Assembly: GCA_030669135.1 (NCBI GenBank)
Contig: DAOVEE010000007.1
Span: forward strand, 1-23,268
DNA length: 23,268 nt
Source of the DNA: Candidatus Bathyarchaeota archaeon
GTDB lineage: Archaea; Thermoproteota; Bathyarchaeia; TCS64
Direction of reading: 5' to 3'
Within the stretch, counting starts at the first letter, position 1. Each line of letters begins with the position of its first letter. Positions 22,401 through 23,268 of the stretch are shown here, in pieces. The position numbers and the translations under genes were made by a program. The notes beneath the pieces are model-generated. The model searched no databases. It had not been told where the DNA came from and saw nothing but the letters and a program-made list of their open reading frames with translations.

Positions 22401-23268
22401 ATGTTCCAGCCGCCACGCGGAACCAGAGATTACCTCCCAGAGGACCAGTTAAAGAAGAACTGGGTAGTGGACACAGTGCGGGAGGTCTACGAATCCTACG
22501 GCTTCGAGCCGCTGGACACGCCGGCCTTCGAGTATCTGGAGATGCTACAGATCAAGAGCGGGGAGGACATACTGAACCAGGTTTACGCCTTCAAGGACAA
22601 GTCAGACAGGGAGCTGGCCCTCCGCTTCGAGCACACAGCCAGCACCGTCCGCGTGGTAGCCTCGCATCGTGAGCTGCAGAAGCCCTTCAGACGCTACATT
22701 ATTGGCCCCACCTGGAGGTACGAGAGACCATCCGAGACACGTTTTAGGGAGTTCTGGCAGGCAGACGTAGACATCTTTGGCGTCGAGAGCAGCATCGCGG
22801 ACGCCGAGGTGATATCCGCCGTCGTCGAGGCGTTCAGCAGGCTAGGCTTCGAGGGTTTCACCATCTATCTCAACGATAGAAGAATCCTCAAGTCGATCGT
22901 GGAGCTAGCTGGGATCTCTTCCGAGAATAGTCTGGACGCCATACGTGCCGTGGACAAGATCAAGAAGATTGGCAGAGACGGAGTCATCGAGGAGCTCAGG
23001 GGGATATCACCCTACGAGGAGGCTTCGATAAAACTGTTAGACTTGGTTGGTCTGAAAGGAGAACCTCTGGAAGTCATCGGTTCAGCTAAACAGATGCTGA
23101 AGGAATATCCCGAGGGTGTCAAGGGCTGTGAAGCACTGGAAGATCTGATTATATATGCAGGTGCATTCGGCTTCGCGGAGTATATCGAGGTTGAACTTAG
23201 CCTCGCCAGGGGCCTCGACTACTACACTGGGCCCATCTTCGAGGTCTTCGCTAAGGGATACGAAGAGT
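22401..23268 (+). CDS. hisS: histidyl-tRNA synthetase, 5' part (cut by window end)
   Basis: This frame is open for 289 codons to the window edge and is a class II histidyl-tRNA synthetase, which charges tRNA(His). The N-terminus PPRGTRDYLPEDQ matches the family opening. LRFEHTASTVRV is the motif before the active-site loop. GPTWRYERPSETRFREFWQA is class II motif 2 with its Arg and Gln residues. LARGLDYYTG (from residue 268) is the histidine-binding motif. Motif 3 and the anticodon-binding domain lie beyond the window. The ATG at 22401 gives the canonical N-terminus. Confidence 0.93.
   Translation, partial: MFQPPRGTRDYLPEDQLKKNWVVDTVREVYESYGFEPLDTPAFEYLEMLQIKSGEDILNQVYAFKDKSDRELALRFEHTASTVRVVASHRELQKPFRRYIIGPTWRYERPSETRFREFWQADVDIFGVESSIADAEVISAVVEAFSRLGFEGFTIYLNDRRILKSIVELAGISSENSLDAIRAVDKIKKIGRDGVIEELRGISPYEEASIKLLDLVGLKGEPLEVIGSAKQMLKEYPEGVKGCEALEDLIIYAGAFGFAEYIEVELSLARGLDYYTGPIFEVFAKGYEE

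Noticed and set aside
1..23268. CRISPR array, insertion sequence, tRNA or rRNA gene
   Set aside because: I saw no regularly spaced direct repeats, no transposase-like frame, no terminal inverted repeats, and no tRNA cloverleaf in the gaps. A computed scan with tRNA and repeat finders would be decisive.

Overview
The window is archaeal chromosomal DNA. It carries a nearly complete S10/spc/alpha-type ribosomal protein cluster in archaeal gene order, including the archaeal/eukaryal-type proteins S4e, L32e and L19e and the RNase P protein Rnp1. It also has EF-2 with a diphthamide-type His loop, TATA-box promoters, GAGGTGA-type ribosome binding sites and an AlaX-M editing protein. All supported genes lie on the + strand. 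The lineage cannot be fixed without a tree; a TACK archaeon, perhaps Bathyarchaeia-like, is only my guess from gene order.

Layout. 83-673 is a 6-phospho-3-hexuloisomerase. 982-3189 is elongation factor 2. 3249-5036 is a glycerate 2-kinase coupled to a small Toprim protein. 5080-6930 is one reading frame that joins a ribosome-associated HflX-type GTPase to a complete endonuclease III. 6938-8104 is an MFS transporter. 8236-11424 holds L3, L4, L23, L2 and S19. After a 192-bp break with a hairpin terminator and a new promoter, 11617-21634 holds L22, S3, L29, Rnp1, S17, L14, L24, S4e, L5, S14, S8, L6, L32e, L19e, L18, S5, L30, L15 and SecY. A T-tract terminator closes the cluster. AlaX-M (21722-22363) and the start of histidyl-tRNA synthetase (22401 to the window end) follow.

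How it works together. Most of the window makes and protects the translation machinery: ribosomal proteins, the translocase EF-2, a ribosome-associated GTPase, an RNase P subunit, the Sec translocon pore, a mischarged-tRNA editor and a tRNA synthetase. Ribosomal genes are tightly packed, with ATGA, GTGA and TTG start/stop overlaps that suggest translational coupling.

Points that stand out: (1) the HflX-endonuclease III fusion; (2) L32e carrying an acidic linker and a C-terminal HeH/SAP-like helical motif; (3) a 131-residue acidic tail on S3; (4) an altered, normally near-invariant loop in L2; (5) a TATA-proximal ACCCCT element shared by EF-2, hflX-nth and S19, with short inverted repeats centred on several TATA-like cores; (6) an operon break between S19 and L22. 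No transposon, CRISPR array, tRNA or rRNA gene was found.
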